DNA from: Musa acuminata AAA Group
Lineage: Eukaryota > Streptophyta > Magnoliopsida > Zingiberales > Musaceae
Length of the DNA stretch: 64,000 nucleotides
Reading direction: 5' to 3'
Assembly (NCBI RefSeq): GCF_036884655.1
Contig: NC_088359.1
Span: 16,411,501 to 16,475,500, forward strand
A program made the position numbers and the translations under genes. Of this stretch, positions 1 to 9,832 are shown piece after piece. Within the stretch, counting starts at the first letter, position 1. Each line of letters starts with the position of its first letter. The notes beneath the pieces were generated by a model. That model saw only the letters and a list, made by a program, of their open reading frames with translations, ran no database searches and was not told the DNA's origin.

Positions 1-37
1 AAAATCATGAAGAGAAAGTCAAACCTTGAGAAAATAA

Positions 38-617
38 TAAATTTTTTAGCCATCTTTGAAGAATAAAGGTCATTCAGCCATATTGGACCATATTAGGAAT
101 TGTGGGCTTATTCATGAATAATTATTCAAAACAATTCAATGTAGATTCATGAGTAATCTACATTCATGCATTAGGAATATGAATGTCATTTAATATATTC
201 ATTCCCTTTGTACTTGGCCTTTGTACTATATAAACAAGGCTAACTCTCTTTGTAAGGGGACATTGGAGAAGTATATTCAACTTACAACACCGGTGAGTGT
301 TTTGTTTTTAAGTTCTTGCATGAACTTTAGACTTATCAAGCATTTCTGTTTGTGGCATTCAAAACCCAAGAAAAATCTTTGTTTTTCCTTTCAACTTATC
401 AAGCTTCTTAGTTTGTGGCGTTTTAAGGGAATCAAAGTACTATTCTAATTACTTCATCAAATTTTCATTGATTATGTGATTAGAATAGTTTTCCTAACTT
501 CAATCTTGAACAATCCATCTTGTTTCAAATCGTTGGAGGGGGTCAATTTGCATTCCATATGTATCATAGCTCTTTAGCTATCGGGGTATATGGTTGCTAA
601 GTTGAAGATTTCCATCA
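38..617 (+). mobile_element. LTR of element L, plus orientation
   Basis: This LTR of about 580 bp ends with CCATCA, directly before a tRNA-Met primer-binding site. Its start is set by comparison with the inverted copy, where a purine-rich tract precedes TGAATTTTTAGCC; here the first bases have decayed to TAAATT. A TATA box lies at 227-234. Interior-type sequence lies to its left and PBS/leader to its right, so it was either a 5' LTR or an LTR shared by two recombined elements. Confidence 0.7.
227..234 (+). promoter_or_regulatory. TATA box of L LTR
   Basis: TATATAAA in the middle of the LTR is the expected core promoter. The inverted copy carries the same box at 1611-1618 on the minus strand. 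Confidence 0.6.
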
Positions 618-619
618 TT

Positions 620-631
620 TGGTATCAGAGC
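620..631 (+). other. Primer-binding site of L (initiator tRNA-Met type)
   Basis: TGGTATCAGAGC, two bases after the LTR end, matches the 3' end of plant initiator tRNA-Met, which primes minus-strand DNA synthesis. Confidence 0.85.
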
Positions 632-635
632 TCGG

Positions 636-1292
636 CTCAAGTTTGAGGTTTGCGTATCTATTTATTTGCTATCTTTTAGATTTTTTTTCTTTTCTCTTCT
701 TCTTCTTTTTGGCCAATATCTATAATTATTATTCTTCTTTCATCTTCATTGTTGTGCTTCTTGTGTTATTACTATTCTTATTTGTAATTCCACACTTTAT
801 GGTATAAAAAAAAAGATCAAAAAGTCAAAAAAAAAAAAGAAGAGAGAAAATCAAAGGCTAAAAAAAAAAATAAAAGAGGGAAAATCAAAGGTAAAAAAAA
901 AAAAAGAGATCAGAATTAGAAAAAAAAAATTACGGATTCAAAGAATACTTGCAAGTTACAGAATTTGATCTTTGTTCATTTGAATTTCTATTCTGATTTG
1001 GAAATCTTTCTTCATTCCTAAAAAAACAAAATTTCTAGTCTTTGCTTATGATTAAAGTGCATTACACACATCGTTAAATTGGCCTGTCTTTTGTTTGCTT
1101 TTAAAGCTGTCGAATTTCACTATTTTTTTTTTAATTGCCATAATCTGAATTGTTTGTTTAGGTACCTTAGTTAATTTAAGAACTCAAATAGTAAAACAAG
1201 AGAGGTAAAAGGCAATAGTGGTAAGATCAGTATAGAGAAAAGCCAAAAAAATTGTGTGAAACACGAGTGGAGTGAATCAAATTTAAAGTGAA
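636..1292 (+). other. Leader fragment of L, low-complexity
   Basis: This is 5' leader after the PBS: a pyrimidine-rich run near 670-715, then A-rich blocks at about 805-935, then AT-rich sequence. No gag start or credible ORF remains. It ends where the inverted LTR arm begins. Confidence 0.6.
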
Positions 1293-1805
1293 GCAAATTG
1301 ACCCCCTCCAACGATTTGAAACAAGATGGATCATTCAAGATTGAAGTTAGGAAAACTATTATAGTCACATAATCAATGAAAATTTGATGAAGTAATTAGA
1401 ATAGTACTTTGATTCCCTTAAATTACCACAAACTAAGAAGCTTGATAAGTTGAAAGGCAAAACAAAGATTTTTCTTGGGTTTTGAATGCCACAAACAGAA
1501 ATGCTTGATAAGTCCAAAGTTCATGCAAGAACTTAAAAATAAAACACTCACCGGTGTTGTAAGTTGAATATACTTCTCCAATGTCCTATTATAAAGAGAG
1601 TCAGCCTTTTTTATATAGTACAAAGGCCAAGTACAAAGGGAATGAATATATTAAATTACATTCATATTCCTAATGCATGAATGTAGATTACTCATGAATC
1701 TACATTGAACTGTATTGAATAATTATTCATGAATAAGCCCACAATTCCTAATATGGTCCAATATGGCTTAATGACCTTTATTCTTCAAATATGGCTAAAA
1801 ATTCA
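1293..1805 (-). mobile_element. Truncated LTR of element L, minus orientation
   Basis: Reverse complement of most of the plus LTR at 38-617. On the minus strand it starts with TGAATTTTTAGCC at 1805 and runs down to 1293, where homology stops before the LTR end and PBS. A retroelement polyprotein tail lies directly upstream on the minus strand, so this is the remnant of a 3' LTR. Confidence 0.75.
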
Positions 1806-1819
1806 TCCTTCTCTCAAGG
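1806..1819 (-). other. Polypurine tract of L (minus)
   Basis: On the minus strand CCTTGAGAGAAGGA directly precedes the LTR start, as expected for the primer of plus-strand DNA synthesis. Confidence 0.5.
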
Positions 1820-2052
1820 TTGGACTTTCTCTTCATGATGTTGACTTATTTGAATCAGGTTGATTATTTTAGGCTCTTCTTGTATCCATAGAACCTTGAC
1901 CAAGTTTTGACTAGCTTGCTCATTCCAAATGTCTTCTAGTAAACAAGTTAAGGCTTCTTTCATCATTTTAGTTTTCGCTCTTGTCATTGGTCCTCGATGA
2001 ATAGTTAAAGGGTCTTTGGCAGAATTATAATCAACTTGCTCATTAATATCAA
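1814..2052 (-). pseudogene. Fragment of Ty3/gypsy-like polyprotein C-terminus
   Basis: The minus strand encodes HRGPMTRAKTKMMKEAL followed by an acidic tail and a stop close to the LTR. The GPMTRA-K motif is typical of the extreme C-terminus of many plant Ty3/gypsy polyproteins. The fragment joins in frame to a copia integrase piece at about 2052, so a 203-residue open frame (1814-2425) is an accidental chimera. Family assignment rests on recalled motif similarity. Confidence 0.5.
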
Positions 2053-2830
2053 TAAGTTTACAAAACTTAGAAAAATGTCTAAAGTAATCACTTTTGTGTG
2101 CCAAGAAGTAAGTCCAAGTATATCTACTATAATCATCCATTATGACAAAGGCATATTTGCTACCTCCTAGGCTTGATATAGCAATTGGTCCGAACAAGTC
2201 CATATGGATCAATTGCAATGGTCTAGAGGTGCTTATTTGGTTCTTTAGTCTGAAACTATCTTTTATTTGTTTTCCTAGTTGACATGCATCACACACATTG
2301 TTTTTAACGAACTTAATATCAGGAATTCTTCTTACAAGTTCTTTAGATGAGATTTGAGATATTAGTTTCATACTAGCATGACCTAATCTCCTATGCCATA
2401 GCCAAGCATCGTCATTCAAAACCAAAAAACATATTTCATTACAAAGATCATCAATATCGATAGTGTATACATTATTTTATTTTAGGGCAATCATAGATGT
2501 GTTTTTGTGTGGTTTTTCAGTAATGCAAGCATTGGATTCAAATCTAATAATGTATCCTTTATCATACAATTAACTAATGTTCAAAAGGTTATGTTTTAAT
2601 ACATCAACCAACAACACATCTTCAATAAAGAAGTTGGATTTGTTACCTATGGTTCCTTTGTCAATGATTTAACCCTTGTTGTTGTTTCCCAATGTGACAT
2701 ATCATTCGCCTAGGCTAGTGAGCTTAGAGAATTGAGATGAATCTCTAGTCATGTGCGTTAAGCATCCACTATCAAGGTACCATCTCTTTCTCCAGTTTGT
2801 GATGGTAAATATTTCTACAAAAAATGATGA
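2052..2830 (-). pseudogene. G1: SIRE-type copia protease/integrase N-part, decayed
   Basis: Minus-strand remnant of a Ty1/copia polyprotein. Near 2780 it encodes YLDSGC, the aspartic protease active site, followed by a degraded protease. From 2425 down it encodes the GAG-pre-integrase zinc finger (WHRRLGHA, CDACQLGKQ) and the start of the integrase core (HMDLFGP, DDYSRYTW). Homology to the related copy G2 ends at FCKL near 2052, so the second catalytic Asp and the Glu are lost. Stops interrupt the protease. Gag of the same element continues at higher coordinates. Confidence 0.8.
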
Positions 2831-2927
2831 TTTTTATGTATCCATTTGACCTTGGGTGCCTAAAAAATCGATCTACACAACTTATCATGTTGTATTAAGT
2901 CATTTGAGGTTCCTTTAGGAATCCAAA

Positions 2928-3743
2928 TCATTTATGTGGACTATATCTCTTGAATGGACATTTGTACATAACATGTCTAAATTTGCAACAAAAGTTACAT
3001 TTATTTTGGGGTGAAACATGCAAGGTAGGGCCTTTAACGAAGATGGTTGGATTTTTACGAGTGTTACTTACAAAGCTGATTCCATCTCTTCTTTTATGAA
3101 CGTGACCCTTATTGGCAAGGATCATGTTCAAGGACTTGCTACCAACCTCAAATTTTTCTAAGGTTTCTTTGAGTAGCAAGGTTTCCTTTCTAATCGTTTC
3201 TAATTGATCGCATTTTATGCAAGGGGCTAAACTATCATCATGCTCAATTTTTAGTCTATCAAAATCACTAACAAGAGAAGCATGTTCCTTTTTTAATAAT
3301 TTATATTTTTTACTAACTAATTTACATCCATCAAATAAATTATGAAAAGTGCATAGTAATTCATCAAAAGATAAACTTGCATCTACTGAACTGCTTATCT
3401 CATCTTCAATAGCCATTAGCGCATAATGAGCAACTTGCTCGGTGTTAGTTTGCTCCTCTTCTTCGGATGCACTTGAGTCGTTCCACGTTGCTTTAAGAGC
3501 CTTCTTCTTCTTTGGTTGTTTCTTCTTTACTTGGGGACATTTGCTTTTCAAATGTCTCAGCTTCTTGCATTCATAGCATATGACTTGTTCTTTCTTGGGT
3601 TCAAATTTATTTTTAGTGTCATTTCTAAATTTATTCCTTTTTATGAATTTTTTAAACTTTCTTGTCAAGAGTGCCAAGTCATCATCATAGTCCTCATCAC
3701 TTGAATTTTCTTTTAAGTGGGTTTCTTGAGTTCTTAGTGTCAT
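2928..3743 (-). pseudogene. G1: SIRE-type copia Gag, C-terminal half with two zinc knuckles
   Basis: An open minus-strand stretch of 271 residues encodes the nucleocapsid-side half of Gag. Residues about 15-50 are acidic then basic. CYECKKLRHLKSKC fits the C-x2-C-x4-H-x4-C knuckle exactly, and a second knuckle, CNFCCKFRHVMYKC, lies near the end. A charged, probably coiled segment sits between them. Its apparent start codon is only where H interrupts gag; the N-terminal half lies at 7959-8335 across H. It shows what the shortened Gags of E1, E2, E4 and E5 have lost. Confidence 0.85.
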
Positions 3744-3897
3744 ATCTGTTAGGACCCTTTTTCTGAGCTTTTGAATAATGTTTATTGAGTTTGTTTAGTT
3801 CAGTTATTTATTGAGTTCAGTTAGAGTCAAGTAGATGTTTATTTAATATTTATTTATTATTAAGAGTCCAAGTCCTGGTGGACTCTAGGTGGAACTC

Positions 3898-3905
3898 TAT
3901 AAATA
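3898..3905 (+). promoter_or_regulatory. TATA box, H 5' LTR
   Basis: TATAAATA after GGAACTC; the same position is conserved in the other LTR. Confidence 0.6.
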
Positions 3906-3975
3906 GTGATGTAAACCTTTCTTTTGAGAATCAATCAATCAATGAAATGTTATTCCATTTTGTGGACAAACCCTA

Positions 3976-4085
3976 GGAGGCCGATCCCCTCGAAGTGATC
4001 AAGGAGGGCCGATCCCCTCGAAGTGATCAAGGAGGGTCGATCCCCTCGAAGCGATCAAGGAGGTCGATCCCCTCGAAGTGATCAT
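3976..4085 (+). repeat. Tandem repeat in H LTR (about 29 bp x 4)
   Basis: Four copies of a unit built on GATCCCCTCGAAGTGATCA, each separated by AAGGAGG-like sequence. The 3' LTR has the same array at about 7645-7755. Confidence 0.85.
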
Positions 4086-4113
4086 TATCATTCCCTTTTC
4101 TCCCCTTTCTTCC

Positions 4114-4296
4114 ACGATAAGACTTTAGGGTCTTATCATTTGGTATCAGAGTGACGATAAGACTTTAGGGTCTTATCATTTGGTATCAAAACAACGATAA
4201 GACTTTAGGGTCTTATCATTTGGTATCAAAGCATCCCCTTTTCTTCCATTTCTTTTACGATAAGACCTTAGGGTCTTATTATTTGGTATCAGAGCG
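4114..4296 (+). repeat. Iterated palindrome plus PBS-like units at the H LTR/PBS boundary
   Basis: Units at 4114-4153, 4154-4193 and 4194-4233 and a final copy at 4257-4296 each contain the near-palindrome GATAAGAC..TTAGGGTCTTATC followed by TTTGGTATCA(G/A)AG. Only the last copy sits at the real LTR end. The first three recur inside the 3' LTR (PBS-like motifs near 7811, 7851 and 7891). Confidence 0.9.
4284..4295 (+). other. Primer-binding site of H
   Basis: TGGTATCAGAGC two bases after the LTR end; initiator tRNA-Met type. Confidence 0.85.
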
Positions 4297-4329
4297 GCGA
4301 TCCTTGGCGTTCTCATTGCAGTATTGTCG

Positions 4330-6080
4330 TATCTATCTTCAAATAATAAAAAAAAAATTTAATAACGCCCGTAGTCACTCCCCTGCTTCCCAAGCCGCAG
4401 CTTTCCCCTGCTTCCGGCCAGCCCACCCGCCGCTGCTGCTATCTGGCCAGAGACCACCATCGCCCCGCTTCCTGGCATGAGGCCAACGCCGCCCGTTGCC
4501 TCCCACACGAGCCACCACCGCTACCTCCTTCTCCACCGTCGCCCACCTCCCCTTGCATCACAACACAGCCGCTCGACCTCTCCTCCTCGGTGATCATTGG
4601 TGACGCTGCTCCCAGCCACGCCACCACCGCTGCCTCTCCACTGCTACCCGCCTCCCCTTGGGTCGCAGCCGCAGCCGTCGGTTGTCGCCCTCCTCGCGGC
4701 GATCGAAACAAGGCAACTCACGGATTGCCCTTATTCCCAGCCGCGTCACCACCACTTTTCCTAACTGCCTTGACGCCGCTCGATCACCGCTGCCCGTCCC
4801 CCAATCGTAACCCTAGCTGCCTCCCCTTGGGTTGCAGCCGTGGACGCCGATTCCTCTCCTCCACCGGCATCAAGAATAGAGCATCCTCTGCAGCCGCTGC
4901 CGCCGGACCCTCCGCTGCCTCTCGACCTTGTCAAACGTCGCCGCAGCCACCTAGCCTTCAACCTGCATGCAGCCTCCTAGCCCTCAACCAGCAACCTCCC
5001 CTCCTCGTTGCACCGTAACTGCCACAACCATATCTTCTCCCATTCGAAGCCCATCTGGTCGAAAGGGGCCCCTGCTTCCCCTGCTTTCGGTGAGCCCCAC
5101 TGTCGCCGCTGCTTTCCGATCGGTGACCACCGTCATCGCTACTCCCCGGCCAGCAGTCTTCCCTCCTTGCTACTCCACCCTGCTCGAGTGAGAAGGACCG
5201 CGACCGCTTCTTCCCAGCCAGGGGACCAACCCCCTCGTCACTTCTACCGTTGGCGACGCTGCCCCCAATCGCGCCACCATCGTTTCCTGCCCTTAGGTTG
5301 TAGCTGCAGTCGCTTGACCATCCCTCTTCATGGTGATTAAAACAAGGCAACTACGAGTGTCGTAGCCACCGCCGTCTCCTCAACCGCACGTGATTCCTCG
5401 GCATCACCAGTGCCTCCTTCCGCAGTGCGATAGAGACAAGCATTGTTCCCTCCTATCCGCACCGTCGCAGCCACCGCGACAGTGAGCACTTGGCGGCACT
5501 GCCCCCAGTCGCACCACCGTCGCTGCCTTCCCTTGGGTCGCAATCGACGCAGCCGCAGCCGCTCGACCTCCCCTCCTCGTGGCGACCACAACATAGTAAC
5601 TTTGCATTTTTTTGCCGCAGCCACCAATCACTACAGTTCCCGGCCAGCAACCACTGCCGCCACTGCTCCTGGCCAACGACCAACCCCTCGTTCTGCAGCA
5701 GCTGCCCTCCAACAGCGAACGCAGCAACCGCATCAGGTACACTACCCTGCCTCAACCCCAGCAACGCATGCAACACCGATTCCTCTTCTCAACCTCGGCC
5801 ACTTCAACGCCGCCTCCCCCTTGCTTAGCATATTCTGCCACAACCACATGTTGCCATCACCATAGGTTTCCATCACCGCAGCCTCAACTCCATTGCTCGG
5901 TGATCGCCCCTTGGGTCGTAGTAGCTGCAGCCACATCAACGCAGTCGCCTTCCAACCTCGGCATTCTCACACCATGCAGCGATAGAAACAGGGCAGCTAC
6001 GCTTCCTCCAACGTAGTGACCGCAGCACTGCCCTCGGCGTCCACCTCCTCGGCAACTTTGCATCGACAGTGTTGATGTCC
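4330..6080 (+). other. H leader: long C-rich degenerate repeat region
   Basis: About 1.75 kb of CCG/CTG/CAC-rich sequence between PBS and gag. A phrase like CCTTGGGTCGCAGC recurs near 4660, 4825, 5290, 5530 and 5905, so the region looks like degenerate tandem duplications. Open frames of 60-142 residues occur on both strands, but they are Pro/Ser/Ala-rich translations of simple sequence with no recognisable domain; I do not call them genes. Confidence 0.7.
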
Positions 6081-6132
6081 TTGACTGACACCAAAAATAG
6101 GAGTTGAGATTACAGATTTTTAGTCTTACGCA

Positions 6133-7311
6133 ATGGCCACTAATAACTTGGTGAAAGCACAAATGGAAGCATTAAAAATAAGAATTGAGAACCGACTGCA
6201 AGAAATACTTAATGATTTCAAAAAGAGCCTACTGGAAAGCCTCAATAAATTTTAACAAAATGGGGGCTCAAGTTCTACGTTGCACAGATCTAAAAATACA
6301 AGAAAAGGGTCCCAAGATTATAACACAAATTACTCACACATGAAGGTGGAATTTCCGAGATGGAAAGATGGAGATCCGACCAATTGGATTTCTAAGGTAG
6401 AAATTTTTTTTCGTTTTCACAGAACCCCAGAAGAATCCAAGGTAGAAGTGGCCTCAATCTAGCTCGAGGGAGATGCACTCCAGTGGTACGATTGGTATAA
6501 AAATTTTCATAGAGTTCCTTCATGGGAGCAATTCAAAAGAGGGCTTTTTGTTCGCTTTGGCCCATCCTTATATGAGAATGTTGATTGCCAGCTCGCCAAA
6601 ATTCATCAGACTTCTATAGTGTTAGAATATCAGAGTAGATTTGAAAGACTGTCAAATCAAGCTAGAGATTGGTCGGACCAACAACTTCTGGATACATTTA
6701 TTGAATGGCTTATTCTAGAGATCCGGTGTGAAGTTAAGGCTCGTCAACCCCGCAATATGATAGCTGCGATCTCGTTTGCACATCTACATGAGAAAAAAAT
6801 TAGCAATGAAAGATCAGCAAGGGGTTTGTACTATGATAAAAAATGGAGTATGGAGAACCGATGTAAACAAGGGCAACTTCTGATGATTGAACCAATTGGA
6901 GAGGAGCCGAAAGCTAAGAATGTATACTTCGATCATGAAGGTATAAATTCTAATGAAAATGTTGAACCTACCATACATACAATGTATACATTAGCTGACT
7001 ACTCTAACCCGCAAACTATGGAAGTTGGCGGAACTCTAGAGCATCAGCCTATTATAGTTTTGATTGATATTGGTAGCACTAACAATTTTATGGACAGTGA
7101 GACTATTGACTGATTGGCCCACCACATTGAAGACTATGACAGATTCGAAGTAAAGATCGTTGATGGATGGATTTTCACTAGTGATACCAAAGGTTCAAAG
7201 ATAAAATTGATTATATAGGGCCAGAAGTTTCTTGCAACGATTACTACACTGAAAGACCGATCTGTTGCTTACACTATCAAAAAGTGGATACCATACTTAC
7301 TTGATCAATGA
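6133..7311 (+). pseudogene. H gag-protease frame, Ty3/gypsy type, with in-frame stops
   Basis: A single frame from ATG 6133 encodes a basic N-terminus, then a retrotrans_gag-like capsid region (FPRWKDGDPTNWISKVEIFF, LEGDALQWYDW, FKRGLFVRFGP, LAKIHQTSIVLEYQSRFERL), then the start of a retropepsin (VLIDIGSTNNFMDS, where the usual active site is D-S-G). Stops lie at 6253, 6460, 7111, 7216 and 7309, with no frameshift apparent. Protease is incomplete and there is no RT. The gag match is to the Ty3/gypsy group; the clade is not resolved. Inactive as it stands. Confidence 0.8.
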
Positions 7312-7404
7312 GTTGTGATGCGTTACAGATAGTCTATAACTAAAGTGCTGAAAGAGAAGCTCCCCAAGATTGATGCTGCTCAGCCTTGAGGACAAGGCTG
7401 ATCT

Positions 7405-7418
7405 GAAGAGGGAGGAAC
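7405..7418 (+). other. Polypurine tract of H
   Basis: GAAGAGGGAGGAAC directly precedes the 3' LTR. Confidence 0.7.
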
Positions 7419-7953
7419 TGTTAGAACACTTTTTCTGAGCTTTTGAATAATATTTATTGAGTCTATTTAGTTCAGTTGTTTATTGAGTTCAGTTAGAGTC
7501 AGATAGAGGTTTATTTAATATTTATTTATTATTAAGAGTCCAAGTCCTTGTGGACTCTAGGTGGAACTCTATAAATAGTGATGTAACCCTTTCTTTTGAG
7601 AATCAATCAATCAATGAAATGTTATTTCATTCTGTGGACAAACCCTAGGAGGCTGATCCCCTTGAAGTGATCAAGGAGGGCTGATCCCCTCTAAGTGATC
7701 ATGGAGGGCCGATCTCCTCGAAGCGATCAAGGAGGCCGATCCCCTCGAAGTGATCATTATCATTCCCTTTTCTCCCATTTCTTTCACGATAAGACTTTAG
7801 GGTCTTACCATTTGGTATCAGAGCGATGATAAGACTTTAGGGTCTTATCATTTGGTATCAAAGTGACGATAAGACTTTAGGGTCTTATCATTTGGTATCA
7901 GAGCATCCCCTTTTCTTCCATTTCTTTAACGATAAGACCTTAGGGTCTTATCA
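7419..7953 (+). repeat. H 3' LTR
   Basis: 535 bp, colinear with the 5' LTR, ending TCTTATCA and followed by the ATATC duplication. It carries the same tandem repeats and iterated palindromes. Confidence 0.9.
7570..7577 (+). promoter_or_regulatory. TATA box, H 3' LTR
   Basis: TATAAATA, same context as in the 5' LTR. Confidence 0.55.
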
Positions 7954-7958
7954 ATATC

Positions 7959-8335
7959 CTTCCTGTTCTTTGGAAGGTTGTTCTCAAGCTCTTCATGAGC
8001 ATTGCAAGTCATCTCATAGGTCATTAATGACCCGATTAATTCTTTGAGAGAAAAGTTATTTAAATCCTTGGCCTCTTGAATAGCCTTTACTTAAGGATCC
8101 CAACTCTTCGGAAGGGATCTTAAGATTTTATTAACAAGTTCAAAATCCGAAAAACTTTTACTACGTCCTTTTAGACCATTGACGACATCCGTAAATTAGG
8201 TGTACATATCTCCAATGGTCTCACTTAGTTTCATTCGAAACAACTCATAAGTATGGACTAAAAGATTAATTTTCAACTCCTTTACTCTACTAGTGTCTTC
8301 ATGAGTCACTTCGAGAGTGTGTCATATATCAAAAG
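7959..8335 (-). pseudogene. G1: SIRE-type copia Gag, N-terminal half (capsid), decayed
   Basis: The minus strand encodes capsid segments clearly homologous to the Gags of E1 and E2: SRVKELKINLL, DMYT-FTDVVNGL, SFSDFELVNKILRSL, FSLKELIGSLMTYEMTCNA and LPKNRKD. At least two stops are present. It joins to the zinc-knuckle half at 2928-3743 if H is removed. Insertion of LTR D at 8336 cuts off the N-terminus. Confidence 0.8.
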
Positions 8336-9132
8336 TGTTAGGATTAAGAGCACTAAGAGGGGGGGGGGGGGGGGGTGAATTAGTGCAGTAGAAAACTTTC
8401 GACGATTTAAAACGATGTTCGTACGATAAAGACGATTCCGGTAAGAAAGTCGATTCGGAAATCACTTTAACTTGTGATCAAGCGAGATGTAGTTAAAGTA
8501 AAGATATAAAGACAGTTTGCAGTTAAGATAGAGAACAGAATGTAATTGCAAATCGAAATACGACGTTCGTACGATAAAAGTGATTTTGGTATGAAAGCCG
8601 ATTCGAAAATTGCTTTAACTTAGATTAAAGTAAAGCTATGGAGGTAGTTTGCAGTTAAGATAGAGAATAGAAAAGTAAATGCAAACCGAGATTTAGAGTG
8701 GTTCTGTCAATCTTGACCTACATCCACTTTTGGCTTCCTCCTCCGATGAGGTCACCGACGTCCACTAGAGGCCTTCCTTCGATAGGTGAAGGCTAACCAC
8801 CCTTTCACAGTTTCACTCCTTTTGACAGGCTTAGGAGATAACCCTTACAGAATTTCTCTCCTCTCTTGAAAGCTCAAAACTTGGAAGAAAAGAGGGAGGA
8901 GAACTTCTAGCCTTTACAATACTTTTGAGCTCCAAAAATCACATAATAAGATTGGATTTTCGGTGTCCTTTCATGCAGGAAAGGGTGGGGTATATATAGG
9001 CCCCAAACTGGTTTGAATTTGGAGCTCAAAAATGTCTTTTCCCAGATTTCCGGGGCCCTGGTGGTACTACCTCCTGACTGGGGTGGTACAACTGCCTGGC
9101 AGCTCGGAGACTGAGCCTCTGGGTGGTGCCAT
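8336..9132 (-). mobile_element. D: SIRE-type LTR, left piece
   Basis: Starts TGTTAGGATTAAGAGCACTAAGAGG with a run of 17 G, the reverse complement of the SIRE LTR 3' end. It continues through the conserved GGTTCTGTCAATCTTGACC block and TATA region into CACCGCC-type repeats, where E1 interrupts it. The rest of the LTR resumes after E1 at 16144. Flanking bases are AAAAG; the opposite flank is lost, so no TSD can be shown. Confidence 0.85.
8991..8998 (-). promoter_or_regulatory. TATA box of LTR D
   Basis: TATATATA on the minus strand at the position where every SIRE LTR here has GGCCTATAAATA. Confidence 0.5.
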
Positions 9133-9637
9133 TGTTAGGATCGGAGCGGCACAAAGAGGGGGGGGGGGGGGGGTGAATTAGTGCAGCGGATTAAAACTTC
9201 GGTTTTAGAAAATCTTTCGTACGATAAAAATAATATTTCATTTGAAACCGTTTCAATTGCGTTGAAAGCGTACGTAATAAGATGAGGACAGTGAACTTAG
9301 CAAAGTAAAAGTTTGCAGAAAGATAAATGCATAAACATAAACGCAAATCGGAGATCACGCCGATTTTATAGTGGTTCGGTCAAATGACCTACATCCACTT
9401 GCGAGGCCCCTCTTCGATGAGGCTCCCACCTTCCACTAGCAAATCTCTTGACATGGAAGGGCAAATACCCCTCTTACAACTTTTTACAAGCAGTTCAACC
9501 TCTTACAAATTTTCAGTAAGAAAGAAGGAGGTGAACTCTCTAGCAAATTGAAAAACAAGACTTCTAATACTTTCTAAGACTTTTCTCTCAAATAATTGCT
9601 TCTCAAAAGGTTGTCTTCTCAGCTGAGACTTGAGGGG

Positions 9638-9646
9638 TATTTATAG
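9638..9646 (-). promoter_or_regulatory. TATA box, E1 3' LTR
   Basis: CTATAAATA on the minus strand, in the GGCCTATAAATACCCC context shared by all SIRE LTRs in the window. Confidence 0.6.
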
Positions 9647-9705
9647 GCCTCAAGAGGATTCAAATTTGGGCTCCAAAAATTTGAATTCTCTTATGTTCCC
9701 GATGC

Positions 9706-9832
9706 TAGCGGTGCCACCGCCCAGCGCTCGGGTGCTGGACGGTGCAACCGCCCAGCCCAGGAGGTGTCACCGCCCAGCTCTCGGGTGCTGGGCGGTGCCA
9801 CCGCCCAGCCTGGGCGGTGCCACCGCCTTGGC
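9706..9832 (-). repeat. CACCGCC/GGCGGTG palindromic cluster in E1 LTR
   Basis: Repeated GGCGGTGCCACCGCC and CCGCCCAGC motifs lie just upstream of the TATA box in the element's orientation. The second LTR has the same block at 15128-15232. Repeated palindromes near the LTR promoter are a known Sirevirus trait. Confidence 0.75.

Larger units (their letters stand above)
4..1839. repeat. Large inverted repeat (fold-back) of two LTR ends
   Basis: Positions 4-551 are repeated in inverted orientation at 1293-1839 with few differences by eye; the spacer is about 740 bp. Each arm holds the last bases of a retroelement interior followed by most of an LTR. The left arm may extend beyond the window. A transcript through it could fold into a hairpin stem of about 550 bp. 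It probably arose by recombination between oppositely oriented copies of one family. The pairing is visible in the sequence; any RNA role is inference. Confidence 0.9.
3747..4281 (+). repeat. H 5' LTR
   Basis: Begins TGTTAGGACC and ends TCTTATTA (TCTTATCA in the partner). It holds a TATA box, a roughly 29-bp tandem repeat, and three copies of a 40-bp unit that looks like the LTR end plus PBS. Confidence 0.9.
3747..7953 (+). mobile_element. H: LTR retrotransposon with gag and partial protease only (Ty3/gypsy-like)
   Basis: A 4.2-kb element with two 535-bp LTRs (3747-4281 and 7419-7953) and a perfect ATATC target duplication at 3742-3746 and 7954-7958. It contains a tRNA-Met PBS, a C-rich leader of about 1.7 kb, a gag-protease reading frame with stops, a polypurine tract, and no RT, RNase H or integrase. 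Sequence just before the polypurine tract resembles the end of a longer polyprotein, so RT-INT was probably lost by internal deletion. It is inserted in gag of G1. Confidence 0.92.

Noticed and set aside
620..635. Possible tRNA gene fragments at TGGTATCAGAGC sites
   Set aside because: These are retroelement primer-binding sites next to LTR ends; no cloverleaf sequence surrounds them.
4439..6016. Many overlapping open frames of 60-142 residues on both strands
   Set aside because: They are Pro/Ser/Ala/Arg-rich translations of a C-rich repetitive leader; no domain, no consistent start, open in several frames at once.
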